Part shown: one piece after another, positions 32,580 through 45,725 of the stretch
Position numbering within the stretch: position 1 is the first letter of the stretch
Layout: each line of letters opens with the position of its first letter
Assembly: GCF_018991925.1 (NCBI RefSeq)
Contig: NW_024736071.1
Location: 8,321,004 to 8,385,003 of the forward strand
Length of the DNA stretch: 64,000 nucleotides
Reading direction: 5' to 3'
Source: Homarus americanus
Taxonomy: Eukaryota; Arthropoda; Malacostraca; Decapoda; Nephropidae
Translations under genes and position numbers: made by a program
Notes under the pieces: generated by a model
Seen by the model: the letters and a program-made list of their open reading frames with translations, nothing else
Database searches by the model: none
What the model was told of the DNA's origin: nothing

Positions 32580-32839
32580 TAAACCACCCATCACCTTTTT
32601 TCACAGGAAAAAAAAAATTCGCAAATTTTCTTTCTGTTTTAGAGGATTCTGACATTTATATTTGGGGCAAATCACTTTTTTAGTTAGTTTAGGTTAGGAC
32701 GTGGCCTGTTAGGTCAGGTAACCTAACCTAACTATAAAAAGTGATTTGCCCCAAAGATAAATGTCAGAATCCTCTAAAACGGAAAGAAAATTTGCGAAAA
32801 AATTATTTTTTCCTGTGAAAAAAGGTGATGGATGGTTAA
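32580..32839. mobile_element. Foldback element with ~110-bp arms and a TTAGG-like centre
   Basis: Left arm starts TAAACCACCCATCACCTTTT and the right arm reverse-complements to TTAACCATCCATCACCTTTT. The match runs through GGATTCTGACATTTAT and GGGGCAAATCAC to GTTAGTTTAGGTTA against GTTAGGTTAGGTTA at the centre. The loop is about 25 bp. No protein or clear target duplication. A transcript would form a long hairpin. Confidence 0.9.
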
Positions 32840-34325
32840 CGAAACGAGAGCGACGCTGAGTGTCACAATAACATGAAATTGGGACTTGGAAAAATACGTG
32901 ATTTTTACAAGTAATAAATCGCGAATATCGCGTTTATTTTTGGTCTGCGCCGCTTAATGCCAAGTATATTCTTTCGTTACTCGGTGAGATCTACAAAATG
33001 GTAAGAAAAAAAATCATTAAAAGGAGATGGGTTGATAACGAAAAATACTCCCTCTTTTTGTCTTTATTATTCAGGAAAGCCTTCAACCGGCCATTCAATA
33101 TTAACTTTTTCTCTTCAATGTCATCCACCAATAATAAAGTCTGGTCTGCTATCCAGTTGGGCTTCCTTTTCTTTAGTGGGGTTGAGACTTCCATTTCCTC
33201 AATAACATGATTGTTTACAAACAGCACGGCAAGGAATAAATCCTCCTTCAAACCGCATAATTAGATTTTTTTTTAATGATCAAAATGTATATAAATGTAA
33301 ATATTGAAATTAATCTTCATAATGTTTTTGAGGTTATTCAGCCATAAGACCATTTTATATGATGAACTCCTGCTATCTTTAGCGCTGTTTAGCGGTACTT
33401 AACAAACAACTATTTGTGCGGTAAAAGTTTGCTAGTTAAGCTTTGAGCATAACTTTTAAATTTTACTGCTAGCTAACAGTACTAGTATGTCATTAGCATA
33501 AAAGTTGTGTATACGGGCCCAGACTTCCCCATTATATTCTGAGATATACAGCTAAATGGCGACAGACACACAAATATGGTTCCTTCGTTTAGTAAACAAG
33601 ATATTAGCTTCACTCCTCATCAGTCATCAGTAGCATCGTCGGCTCATATTAATAATTTTTCTCCTTCCCATCTCGTGTGTCGAGTCCTGACCCGAAAAAC
33701 TCTGCTTCGTTACCAGTTCCACACCGTGCGATGGTGGGGAGGTTCGGCACGACGACTCGCATCATGTAAGGGTTCTCACCCACTGTATCACGAATTCCTG
33801 ACCCCGATATTATATGGTGAAGGATTGCACATAAGCTAAGGCATAAGAGCCAACTGCTGTGGTGTCATAAGAATTTTGTTGCTTCGTGGAAATGTCAAGT
33901 TAAGCTTCAGTTAAACGTCTCTTTTTTCAACTTTTGGTTATGTTCATAATAAACTGGGAAACAGACCAGGCACAGAAGAGGCTGAAATCCTAGTACAGAG
34001 CCACAGAATGTTTTAAGGTAAAGCAGAAGTCGTAAACTGCACATGAACTTCAACACTGTAATGTTATGTAAACAATGCCTAAATTGTTATTTAATTTCTA
34101 ATGTTCGTAACATTGCTTCAAGCTTCAACATGAACTGTGAATTCTCTAGGGGTAAACACTTTATTTTTCTCTGATGTAATGAAATAACTTCCCCTTTTTG
34201 AGTCACTGTTCTGTCTACTTCTATATTTATATTTTTAAGAAAATTATAGTTTTGAGAAAATGTCTTAATTTATAATCAATTTATTTTCCATAGCTACTTT
34301 TTGTGGTGCAGTATTATTGTCTCAT
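32840..34325. other. Unique AT-rich sequence; one orphan TIR-like end near 33520
   Basis: No gene seen. TGTGTATACGGGCCC at about 33507-33521 resembles a Harbinger-type terminus, but I could not find its partner. The 87-residue frame at 33576-33839 has no domain. Confidence 0.4.
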
Positions 34326-35655
<1,330 letters not shown>

Positions 35656-35659
35656 GTTT

Positions 35660-36505
35660 TACCCATTAGCACCAATACCATCACAATCACCATAGCTATT
35701 ACATCACCCTCATCACTATCACCATCACTACCACCATCAATCTCACCACAACCACCATTATCCTCACCACTACCACCACCACAACCATCACTACTACTAC
35801 CACCATCACCCTCACAATTACCACACCACCCTCACTTTCACTATTACCAACAGCACCATCACTCTCACTACTACCATCATCACTATCATCCCTCACCATC
35901 ATCACTCTCACCACCACCACCACCATCACCACCCTCACCTTCACCACTATAAATACAACCATCACCATCATCATCACCCTCACCACTACCCTCACAACAA
36001 CTACTACTATCACCACCACCCTCACTACTAGCACCACACCATCATCCATATCACAACAACAAAAATAACAACACAACCACCACCACAACACCACCTCCAA
36101 CACTACCATAAAATCCATCACCAAAACACCAACACCACCACCCAATATAAAAACCACCACCACAATACCACCACCACCACAACAGCACCTCCGACACTAC
36201 CACCAGAATACCACCACCGCCACACCACCACCTCCAACACCACCACCATAAAATCCACCAGCCACCAAAACAACACTACCACCACCATACCACCACCACC
36301 ACCACCGCCGCCGCAACACCACCACCGCCACACCACCACCACAACACCACCACCTCCAACACCACCACGGTAAAAGCCGCCATCACCCACCACCACCTCA
36401 ACACCACCGCCACCACACAACCACTACAACACCGCCACCACCATAACACCACCATCACCACCAAAACAGGATCACGGCCACCACAACACCGCTACCATCA
36501 CCGCC
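35660..36505 (+). repeat. CAC/CAT trinucleotide-rich array
   Basis: About 850 bp of CAC, CAT and AAC triplets with minor interruptions (ACCACCATCACC, AACACCACCACC). Val/Gly/Trp-rich minus-strand frames come from the triplets. It abuts the 5' end of LINE copy A2, and similar triplets resume at its 3' end. Confidence 0.95.
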
Positions 36506-36507
36506 AG

Positions 36508-37856
36508 AATTGTATGAACTCGCCAAAATGTACAGTATATAGGAGGCCGGCTGTTACACTGGATAAGTAGTTACCTGCTACACTGTTTCAGGGTTACAAA
36601 AGTGAAGTTAAAGATATGCATCTTGGCACCCGTCAAGGTGGAGTACTTAGTCCCAATTTGTTCAATGTTCTTATGAATGCACTATTAAAGGCAATCTCAG
36701 ACAGCCACAGCAATATTACCGTTAGCTATGGTTATGATATTCTTATACATACTAAAACTCATCGTGAAATGCAAACCACCCTGAACCATGTACAGTCAGC
36801 CTGTGAGAACCTTGGTCTCATCATCTCTACTGAGAAAACTAAAGATTCAAAGCTTAAGACAGGTAACAACACCAGTGACTATGTCTCCTCTTTTAAATAT
36901 CTCAGTGTCTTTATCCCCTGTACCTCACCTGCCATACAACAGTTAACCTGCCAATGTACTGATAGGTTAAACCCCTTAAATGTATAGCGGGGTACAACCC
37001 ACATTATGGCGCTAATATCAGAATTGTCAAAACAATGTACCTACAGTAGGCTATATACGACCTCTGATAGATTACCACGCATCATCCCTGGTCCTGCGTG
37101 ACGGAAAAGGCTTTGACAAGTTCGAAAAAATGCAAAATAAAGCCCTTGGAATTATCTTAGGCTGTCCCATGAACACTAAAGTACTCAGTATGAGGAAACA
37201 CTAGGTATACCCAGTGTCAAAGATAGAATATTGAAGTCATTCTCATGATAGCCCTGAGGCTCTTGTGTGGTGATCCAGACAGCATTGCTTCTAGGAAACT
37301 GCTAGGATATACGAGTCATGAAACTGGTTAATCTAAATGGATCCAAACTGCTGCTCCACATATGAGGATGTTTGGACTAGACCATCTGTAACAAAGCTGA
37401 GACACTGCAGCGTCTTCTGCCACCCTGGCGGTCAGTTCCCTTCGACATCACGAAACCCCTGTACCCGCCAAAATGACGGACCACACAAACCTTATCTCCG
37501 AAACACTGCCAAAGTGAGAGCTCTCCAACACAAACACACAAACTACAGACTGAAAATAACGTCACACAGACCCTCTACACTGACGGCTCTGTTAACACTG
37601 TCTGTGGGAGGGCTGGAAGAGCTGTCATTGTGACTCAGCCTAACGGTAATGTAATAGTGAAAGGAGCTAGAATTAGTAACTGGGCATCCACTCTACAAAC
37701 TGAACTATTTGCCGCACTCACAGCTCTAAACTTGTTGAAGACACTGCCACTGACAGTCTCAACACAACTGACTCCTTATCCTCACTGCTTGCTCGTGATA
37801 CTCTAAACTCAGATTGTCACCCGCTTGTCTCTGAAGCCAGACACAAGTATATGTGT
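36508..37856 (+). mobile_element. LINE family A copy A2, truncated at both ends
   Basis: Starts inside the RT at GTATGAACTCGCCAAAATG and ends abruptly in the RNase H at ACAAGTATATGTGT, followed at once by CAC triplets. It has RT motif B, a mutated motif C, the thumb, and RNase H up to the third catalytic region. Loss of the 3' end is not expected from normal target-primed insertion, so a deletion or recombination with the triplet array is likely. The site of SINE copy 1 is empty here, which shows the pre-insertion state. Confidence 0.88.
36616..36987 (+). pseudogene. LINE A2 reverse transcriptase fragment with YADD changed to YGYD
   Basis: The frame reads LGTRQGGVLSPNLFNVLMNA (motif B), then VSYGYDILIHTKTHREMQ, where the catalytic YADD has become YGYD, losing the first of its two Asp residues. 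The thumb continues with NHVQSACENLGLI and VSSFKYLSVFIPC, and the frame ends at 36987. A YADD version exists in copy A3 at the same place. Motif A lies outside the copy. It cannot be active. Confidence 0.88.
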
Positions 37857-38080
37857 CACCACCACCACAATAACACCACGACCACAACATCATCACCACC
37901 ACCACAATAACACCACGACCACAACATCACCACCACCACCACAACACCACGACCATAACATCACCAACACCACAACAACAATCGCCACCATAAAAAAACA
38001 CCACCACCACAACACCACCACCACAACAACAACACAACTACCACCATCACTACAACACCACTACCATCAACCACTGTTTC
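37857..38080 (+). repeat. CAC/AAC trinucleotide array
   Basis: CACCACCACAACACCACGACC-type triplets directly after the broken 3' end of A2. The 111-residue frame across it is poly-His/Thr and not a gene. Confidence 0.93.
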
Positions 38081-38109
38081 ACTTCCCATTCTCTCAACAG
38101 AGCTTCATC

Positions 38110-38335
38110 ACACTCTGGCTTAAACCCCATACACTTCCCCTTCTCTCACTAATACAATAAAGTAGGTTCAACCACTCCCCTGTCCACCCCCATCCTTGCC
38201 TCTCCATACAGTGCATCTACGGCTTCTTGCCCTAAGCTACTCTGTGATTCAATTCATTACTCCTCGATCAATTTACTGACACATCCACTCCCAGATATCT
38301 GAAAAACCTCACTCTCTCCATTCTATCTCCCATTT
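38110..38335 (-). mobile_element. Short LINE reverse-transcriptase fragment
   Basis: On the minus strand the sequence reads MERVRFFRYLGVDVSVN then SNELNHRVA, the conserved FKYLGVD and HRVGEG region of the thumb of a LINE reverse transcriptase. It has stops and is short, and I cannot assign it to families A-E. Confidence 0.6.
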
Positions 38336-38890
38336 CAGTAATAATGATGAGAAATAATACTAAAAAGAATAAGAGAAATGTGAAGAAATCCAAATAAGAA
38401 TAAATAGGTTATAATAAAAACATCAAATTAAACTTTTTCTTCCCCTAACTTTAATAATTAATTAATCAGTAAATGTAAGAAAAAATGTGTTTGAGGTTAC
38501 ATGCATAGTGTTACATAACCACCTCATCCCCTGCCCCACGCCCATCACCTACACACGCCCATACCCCATCCCCACCCACGCCCACACCATCATACTTGCG
38601 TGACATGTTCGCCCCTCATGTCACTGGCCTGATATGACTTCTCCTCTTTTTCCCCACCTCTCCTACTTTCATTTCTAATTACAGCCCTGCATACAGCTGT
38701 CACTTCCCTGCCATCAGCTTTCGAGAGAAAGTGACAATATGCCTCGAAAAAAGACGCAGAAAATCTTAATATATGTTCGTAAAGAAGTTTTGTTTTTTTC
38801 ATATATATTACGTAAAGTCGTGTCTATGGCTTTAATATAATGAAAATAACACTAAGAGTAGGAGTGAAATAATACTTAACAACAACAGCA
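38336..38890. other. Unique sequence, no gene seen
   Basis: No recognisable open frame or repeat. Confidence 0.45.
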
Positions 38891-38893
38891 GCA

Positions 38894-38896
<3 letters not shown>

Positions 38897-38965
<69 letters not shown>

Positions 38966-38988
38966 CTAATAAAACTAATACAAATAAA

Positions 38989-39072
<84 letters not shown>

Positions 39073-39073
39073 C
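38897..39073 (+). repeat. Two (AAT)n microsatellites split by AAACTAATAC
   Basis: AAT runs at 38897-38963 and 38988-39072, interrupted by AAAACTAATACAAATAAA. Confidence 0.97.
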
Positions 39074-41555
39074 ATCATCATCAGAATCATCACTGTATTT
39101 CAGAAACACATCTATATATTGTAATGCGGTGTGTTGTAATTTCAGTTTCAACATTCCAATTATCGTATGGTTATTATCGTGTTCCGGAAACAACCGGATT
39201 ATACCTGAAAATCCAGAGGTCAGAATCATAATCCTAGTTCCTAGACTATAAATCCGGCTTCTAGCTTAAGAGCCCGATTTATACTCTGGGTTCTCGGTTA
39301 TAGATAAATACGGATTCTATTTCAAAGGCCCATATTTTAACCTAAAGAGCCCAGACTTCAAATTTAAACCACACAAAAAAAAATCAAAAGAGCTCTAACC
39401 AAAACACAACGTCTCACCTCCAATACCAAAAGGTCAAATCTTAATTCCCAAAAAGCAAACATAGGAGCTCTGTAATTCTTAACACAACGTCCCGGCTCCA
39501 AGACAAGCTCAGATTTGAGAAATTCTGGGTGTCACATGGAATTGTAATCCAAAATATACCTAATGTAGCCTCATAGTTACAAGTGATCGTGATGCTCCGG
39601 ACCCGTGTGATGGCGGCTCTAGGTAAACCCTCAGGGGAGAGAGTTAAGGACTGGTTCAATATATCCTATGTTACTACAGTCACGTCACTTTTATCCAATT
39701 AAAGACAGAATTTGTTTTTGAGGATACTATTACCTGCCTCCTGTCCTTAGGGTTGGTGGTCAGCACCCAGGGCACCACCAGCTCACTTAGCTGTAAATGA
39801 CATACATCCGAAGTGTTGCATATTACCCCTTTGGTCTGTGGAACTTACTTTCATGTTATCTTTAATCACAACCACTTCACCTAGGGATGACAAATTAAAT
39901 AAGATACAAGATTGAGGTCAGATTTATCCCAGACAGCACAAATAAACAGATAGGTGAACGGTGACAAGTAAAACAATAGGAAAAACAACTGTACACGTTC
40001 AAGGGGACAACCACCTCCAGCTTAAGCATCATACTGGGGAAACAACACACAGGTTCATCATTACAGCCTTACAATTAAAGATATCAACAGAAGCAATAAA
40101 ACAGAGAGGAGGTGGCGAGCAGAGGGAAGGAGGGGTGGGTGGTGGTGGTGGTGGGTCGGGTCGCGGGTTGTAGTGGTGGTGCTGGTGGTGGATGTGAAGA
40201 GCGTCTATTTGGTGGATGAAAACGTCCCTCCACACCCACCTTCATCCGTCATCCAGCACCGGGGCATGAACTGTACTGAGCCCCGACCATTGTGTTTGCG
40301 GGTTATTTATGACTCTCCGATTATCATCTCCACCTAAGAAATGGCGATGAACATAATTGCACTCATAATTTACGATATTGATAATGATGAGTGTATGTAT
40401 TTTACGCCCCGGCCCCAACATGATCCACTGTCCAAGTCTTGCAACTCTGATAGAACAGGAAATATGTCCTAGCTAAGACAGAACGTATAATGCAACACGA
40501 TACATGTCTTAGTGAGAGAGACAGAGAGAAAGAGAGGGGCAAAAAAAGAGAGAGACAAGAGTTGCAAGATAAAAGACAAAAAAAAAAGGGCGAGTGAGTT
40601 GTTGAAGTATTTGAAGTAACCGAAGAAAACTTTCACGAATCTTGTGTTTAAATGTTATTTCTCTACTGCTGTGTGAGTCATTCAAGCCGCGATATAAACC
40701 CACTAATATTCATAGTCTTGATAAGCCCCCCCGGTACTGGTGCGGGTAAGGGACGAGGACACATATAAAATACATCACAAATACATCAGTAGCCCGGGCC
40801 AAGAGACCTTTTAAGGGATTTAAATAATAGTTGAATTCGCAGGCGTGCATAATGTTGTGTGTTTGTGGGTGGTCCCTCCCCCCTCCCTCCCTGACACACT
40901 CAAACACATACTCTATATCCCCACTCACCCACAATATACACCTTTCAACGCTTTTCCATATATATACGTACCAGAATGTCATCATTTCTCCCTCTCCTCT
41001 TTTCTGTAAAATTCAGTACACAATGTCTGACAGAACCACCGATCATCACGTATATTCATATCTCTTTAGATAAGACCTTCCACAGGTAATCCAATTCCAC
41101 TTAAGAGAGACACACACACACACGGGGAGATTCTTCAATACAGGAAAACTTGAGGATGAGGAAGAATGAGAGAGAGGGAGTTCAGGGGTGACAGGAGAGA
41201 GTTCTTGTGTACAGATAATTCAGAGTAAAACAGAGAGAGGCAAACAAACAGAAAAAAGAGACAGGCTGATAGGTAGGCATACATACAGAGAGACAGACAG
41301 ACAGATAGACAAAAAGACAGAGTTCCTGACAGGTAACATTATAGAGGGCAGCAACATCTGTTCACGTCAGACGCACCAATCCCGCCCTGGAGGAAACCCA
41401 CAACACTGACAGAAAAATACATGCCGCTTGTCACAGGGAAACAAATTGATAGAAGAGACAACGCCAGGAACCAGGGGAGATGTTTATCATTAATTCTCGT
41501 CTCAATAATTGTACCAATTTTCTTTATATGACAGCAAAGGAGGAATACCAGTAGT
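39074..41555. other. Mostly unique sequence, no supported gene
   Basis: Contains a GGTGGTGGTG patch at about 40135-40190 and GAGAGACAGA-rich patches near 40510-40560 and 41230-41320. No domain was recognised in the short open frames. Confidence 0.45.
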
Positions 41556-41557
41556 TA

Positions 41558-41561
<4 letters not shown>

Positions 41562-41597
<36 letters not shown>
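41562..41597 (+). repeat. (TC)n microsatellite
   Basis: Perfect TC run. Confidence 0.97.
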
Positions 41598-41598
<1 letters not shown>

Positions 41599-41932
41599 AC
41601 GAGTAAAGAGAAATTGCTTTTGTGCTGTTGTTTTCTCGAGTCCTCAAGTGTGGTGGCAGATCCATTATTTCGCCAGCCTGAATATGATCCACCAATGATA
41701 GTGTCAATGCCCCCCCCCCCCTCCACCCACTTCTCAAAGGAGTTCATAAATTTAGTTGACGTGTTTGGTAAAATAAAAAAAATAAAACAATAAAAAAGTA
41801 TCCGGTATGAGTCGATGAATTATGAATTTCCACCGAGGAACAACGGTGACAATTTAGTGCCACCATCAATACCCGCCTGTGATTGGTCGGCTCTCATGAC
41901 ACAAGAGATTGGTAATATAAATGTTGTGTGAG

Positions 41933-41936
<4 letters not shown>

Positions 41937-41999
<63 letters not shown>
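41937..41999 (+). repeat. (TA)n microsatellite
   Basis: About 60 bp of alternating TA. Confidence 0.98.
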
Positions 42000-42002
<3 letters not shown>

Positions 42003-42089
42003 AAAATGTGGACACATACGGTACTCCGGTACTCAAGCATACGTACACAAATATAAAGAGGCATAGCCTTGAGATATTACACATACGCT

Positions 42090-42121
42090 TTCTATCTACC
42101 TATCTATCTATCTATCTATCA
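42090..42121 (+). repeat. (CTAT)n microsatellite
   Basis: Short tetranucleotide run directly before LINE copy A3. Confidence 0.95.
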
Positions 42122-44262
42122 AGTGGTATGGAATAGTTGAACATACCCGAGATGAGGCCCAAACGAACCGTCAGCAGATTCACCAATTAACAAAATTATT
42201 GACGACACCACACAATGGTATTACACAAGACGTAATCTCATTACCTGATTGCTGTACAAACAGCACCATGAGAGTGATGTTCACTATACTGAGTGGGAGC
42301 CAGGGGTAGAAGCACTGCCCCTGGTGAGGACGGAGTCGCCTACAATATCGTTAGACTACTAAGGTGTGTGCCGGGCAATCAATATACTGGCATTGTACAA
42401 CATGAGTCATGCCGAAGGTCAACTACCCACATCATGCACCAGCAGTATTATTGTACCAATACCCAAGCCGAGACAGCCTGATGCCTTCCGCCCCATATCA
42501 CTAACCAGCTGCCTGTGTAAAACCTTTGAGAGGATGGTTCTTGGCAGACTCTAAAATAGAATCAGAGAACACATGTCTCCTAACATAAATGGCTTCACTC
42601 GTGGTAAAGGTGTACACAATTGCATCACCACATTTCTAACTGTGCATGGTGATGAAAGGCACAGATACACCACATTTCTTGACCTAAGAGCTGCATTTGG
42701 TAGTGCCAATAGGCAACTTATATTGTACGAACTAGCCAAAATGGATATAGGAGGTCGACTGTTACATAGAAGGGCTGCTGCACTGTTTCAGGGTTACAAA
42801 AGTGAAGTTAAGGATATGCAACTTGGCACCCCCCCAAGGTGGGGTACTTAGTCCCACTTTGTTCAATGTTCTTATGAATGCATTATTAAGGTCACTCTCA
42901 GACAGTCCCAACAATGTTACCGCTAGCTATGCAGATGACATTCTTATACATACTAAAACACATAGTGAAATGCAAACCATCCTGAACCATGTACAGTCAG
43001 CCTGTGAGAACCTTGGTCTCATCATCTCCAGAGAAAACTAAATTATTCAACAAACAAACTGGTAAACCACAAACGTGGACCATCAAAGCTTAAGATATGT
43101 AACAACACCAGTGATTATGTCTCCTCTTTTAAATATCTCGATGTCTCTATCCCCTGTACCTCACCTGCCATACAACAGCTAACCTGCCAATGTACTGATA
43201 AGTTAATACTCTTTAAATGTATATCGGGATACAACCCACATTATAGCACTAATAGCAGAATTGCCAAAACAATGTACCTAGGCTATATGAGATCACTAAA
43301 TAGATTACCACGCACCAGCCCTGGTCCTACGTGACGGATAAGGCATCAACAAGTTCAAACAAATGCAAAATAAAGCCCCAAGAATTACTTAAGGCTGCCC
43401 CATGATCACTAAATTACTCAGTATGAGGAAGGAACTAGGTATACCCAGTGTAAAAGACTGAATAATTGGAATCAACCTCATGATAGCCTAGAGGCTCTTG
43501 CGTGATGATCCAGACAACATTGCTTCTAAGAAACTGCTAGAATATATGTATCAGGAAACTGGTGAATCTAAATGGATGTAAACTACAGCTACACATATGG
43601 GGATGTTTGGACTAGATCACTAGACCAATTGTACAAAGCTTGTTCACAGCAGCGCTTCCCACCACCCTGGTGAACAGTTCTTTTCGACACCCACGTACCC
43701 GCCTCAACGACTGGCAGCACATAATTCTTATTTCCAACACACTGCCAAAGTGAGAGCTCTAGAACACACACATTATTAATATACAGACTGATAATAACAT
43801 CATACAGACCATCTGCACTGACGGCTTTCTTAACACAGTCTGTGGGAGGGCTGGAAGTGTTGTTATTGTGACTCAGCCTAACTGTTAATGCAATAAAGGA
43901 GCTAGAATTAGTAATTGGGCATCCACTCTACAAACTGAATTATTTACCATTCTCACTGCCCTGAAACTTATTGAGGGCGCTGCCACTGACAGACTCATCA
44001 TCAACGACTCCTTATCCTCACTAAGGCTGTATCCACACTTCCCATCTAGTACCTAATCAAAATTCTATGTACCAACCTAAACAAACAATGCACTGAAAAT
44101 ACTCTGTAACATTCAATGCCATAATGTCATGACCACTGGGGTCCGATAAACACCTTTTGTGGCTTCTACTCTGTAATTCTTTTTGCGCTCCCGCTCACAG
44201 AATTAAACGGGGTGCACAATAACCTAGCTGCAGTCCTCAGCAACAAATTACTAAGATGCAAC
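42122..44262 (+). mobile_element. LINE family A copy A3: RT domain nearly complete, RNase H cut
   Basis: Begins in the linker between endonuclease and RT (DEAQTNRQQIHQLTKLL), runs through the whole RT and thumb into RNase H, then jumps from CCTTATCCTCACT to AAGGCTGTATCC, deleting the RNase H end and the zinc finger. The 3' UTR is present with GGGGTGCACAATAACC. A CTAT microsatellite lies at the 5' side and a 30-bp minisatellite at the 3' side. Its internal deletion differs from those of A0 and A2. Confidence 0.88.
42293..43041 (+). pseudogene. LINE A3 reverse transcriptase, catalytic motifs present, frameshifted
   Basis: The RT copies element RNA at the nicked target. In order: STAPGEDGVAYNIV (N-terminal block), SSIIVPIPKPRQPDAFRPIS and LTSCLCKTFERMVLGRL (fingers), TTFLDLRAAFGSANRQL (motif A Asp), a GTP-QGGVLSPTLFNVL block (motif B) and ASYADDILIHTKTHSEMQ (motif C, YADD intact). 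The frame is broken at about 42365, by a stop after VLGRL near 42553, and by one extra C in a seven-C run at about 42829-42835 inside motif B. It is the best-preserved RT of family A in the window. Confidence 0.88.
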
Positions 44263-44535
44263 AGTAGAGTATCACAGCATGATACCACAGCCAGTATGGT
44301 ACCATAGCATGACGCCACAGCAAGTATGGTATCACACTATGATACCACAGCCACTATTTATACGGTTAACAAATTTATTGGCGAGGCTTGTAGTACAGTT
44401 ACTATGGTACCACACTATGATACCACACTCATTACTGCGCCACTCTTTGGTACTACAGTTATTTTGGTACCACACCATGGTACTACAGCTATTATGGTAC
44501 CATACCATGGTACTACACTAATTATATTACACTAA
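44263..44535 (+). repeat. 30-bp minisatellite (AGTATGGTACCACACTATGA-type)
   Basis: About eight units of AGTATGGTACCATAGCATGA plus TACCACAGC, interrupted by 48 bp of other sequence (44353-44400). The period of 30 is a multiple of 3, so an 80-residue frame with repeated WYHTMIPQ arises. It is not a gene. Confidence 0.9.
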
Positions 44536-44674
44536 GGTACAAGAGTCACACTGGTACAGTCGCGGAAATGTGTTCCTACGGCCCCTGTGGTAACCCGAGT
44601 CTCCAAACGCCACCATGGCAGCAGCAGTATCACTGTTTATGAATGAATGGGTATTGGTTGTGTAATGACGGACG

Positions 44675-45314
44675 AAACATATATATGGAGCAAGTCACAA
44701 GATCACTAGATTACGAGATGTTGTAACCGCTAGACTAAAGTTAGGATATAAGTACCTTTGACAGTATGTTCCTCAAGCAGGTGTGAACAAGACAAAATGT
44801 AAAGTGTGTGGCCATACATATGGCCACACACTTGAACACTACGTCCTCGACTGTGTGAAGATAGAACCTTTTAGGGACAGGCCCAAGCACACTGTGTGTG
44901 AAATGGCACAACACTTCATCTCTAATGGCAAGATAGCCGACATATTAAGATTATATCCCCTTTTTTTGCACTTAGTAGCTATATCAGTTCCCATGTATAG
45001 AACCAAACACACAATGTGCTTGAATACCTCTCACGCAAATGTGAATAACAATGTGTGCGGCCAGACATACTGCCTCACACTCCTGTACTCACGCAGTTGC
45101 GAATAAGTTACTCTTTATGTATAGAACTAAACAAAGAATTTATTTGAAATACTCTGTAACATTCAATGTCATAATATTCTGACCACGGGGGTTAATTATT
45201 CTGACCCTTTGTAAACCATACTCTGTAATCCTTTTGCGCTACCGCTCACAGGATGAGTATGGGGTGCACAATAAACTAGCCGCTTTAAGTGGCAAAATTA
45301 AAATAAAAAATAAT
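44675..45314 (+). mobile_element. LINE family A copy A4: 3' end only, 27-bp flanking repeats
   Basis: A 5'-truncated family A tail beginning AAACATATATATGGAGCAAG. The 27-bp segments at 44648-44674 and 45315-45341 match at 24 positions and are probably a diverged target duplication. The 3' end has GGATGAGTATGGGGTGC, ACAATAAACTAGCC, the hairpin GCCGCTTTAAGTGGC (45279-45293) and an A-rich end. It is the cleanest family A tail in the window. Confidence 0.9.
44783..45106 (+). pseudogene. LINE family A ORF2 C-terminal zinc-finger fragment
   Basis: The 107-residue frame begins within the copy, so its ATG is only internal. Cys6, Cys9, His15, His19 and Cys24 (CKVCGHTYGHTLEHYVLDC) form a CCHH/C-type finger after the RNase H, as in many LINE ORF2 proteins, where it is thought to bind nucleic acid. 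A conserved downstream segment (AQHFISNGKIADILRLYP) also occurs, degraded, in A0 and A1. The true stop is probably upstream of the open-frame end at 45106. Confidence 0.75.
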
Positions 45315-45438
45315 TGGGTATTTGTCGTGTAACGACGGACGTGATTGGTGGATAGGTTTGCTGTAGGTCAGATAGGTTGGCTGTTTGGAGACACGGGTTA
45401 CCACAGGGGGAACAGGAACAGATTTCCACAACTGTACC

Positions 45439-45725
45439 ACACTTACTATGGTACAATATTTCTTGGTACCACACTTACTACTGTACCACATTATAATACC
45501 ACACGAGGGCTAACTACCACACTCGTGACAATACTTAACAACTTCACACTCAATACAAAACCATACTCTAGGCTACTACCTCACTCACCGGTACCACACT
45601 CATAATGGTACCATGCCTATTACACAATCCCATTATGGTATCACATTCCTTACGGTACCACACATAATCACTACCGGTACACTACCTCACTTAACTCTAG
45701 TACCACACACACACACACACACATC
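45439..45725 (+). repeat. Degenerate GGTACCACAC minisatellite and (AC)n
   Basis: ACTATGGTACAATATT, TTGGTACCACACTTACTA and related words recur irregularly; an AC run lies at about 45706-45723. Confidence 0.75.

Larger units (their letters stand above)
44553..45438. mobile_element. Small TIR element containing LINE copy A4
   Basis: Arms at 44553-44612 and 45378-45438 are inverted copies about 60 bp long (GGTACAGTCGCGGAAATG and reverse complement GGTACAGTTGTGGAAATC; CCCTGTGGTAACCCG in both). Without A4 and one target copy the element would be about 220 bp, a MITE. It lies between GGTACCACAC-type minisatellites, so its own target duplication is not readable. Confidence 0.82.

Noticed and set aside
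33507..33521. TGTGTATACGGGCCC as the end of another Harbinger element
   Set aside because: No matching opposite end or three-base duplication was found nearby.
35699..36464. Poly-Val/Gly/Trp minus-strand frames
   Set aside because: Produced by CAC/CAT triplets.
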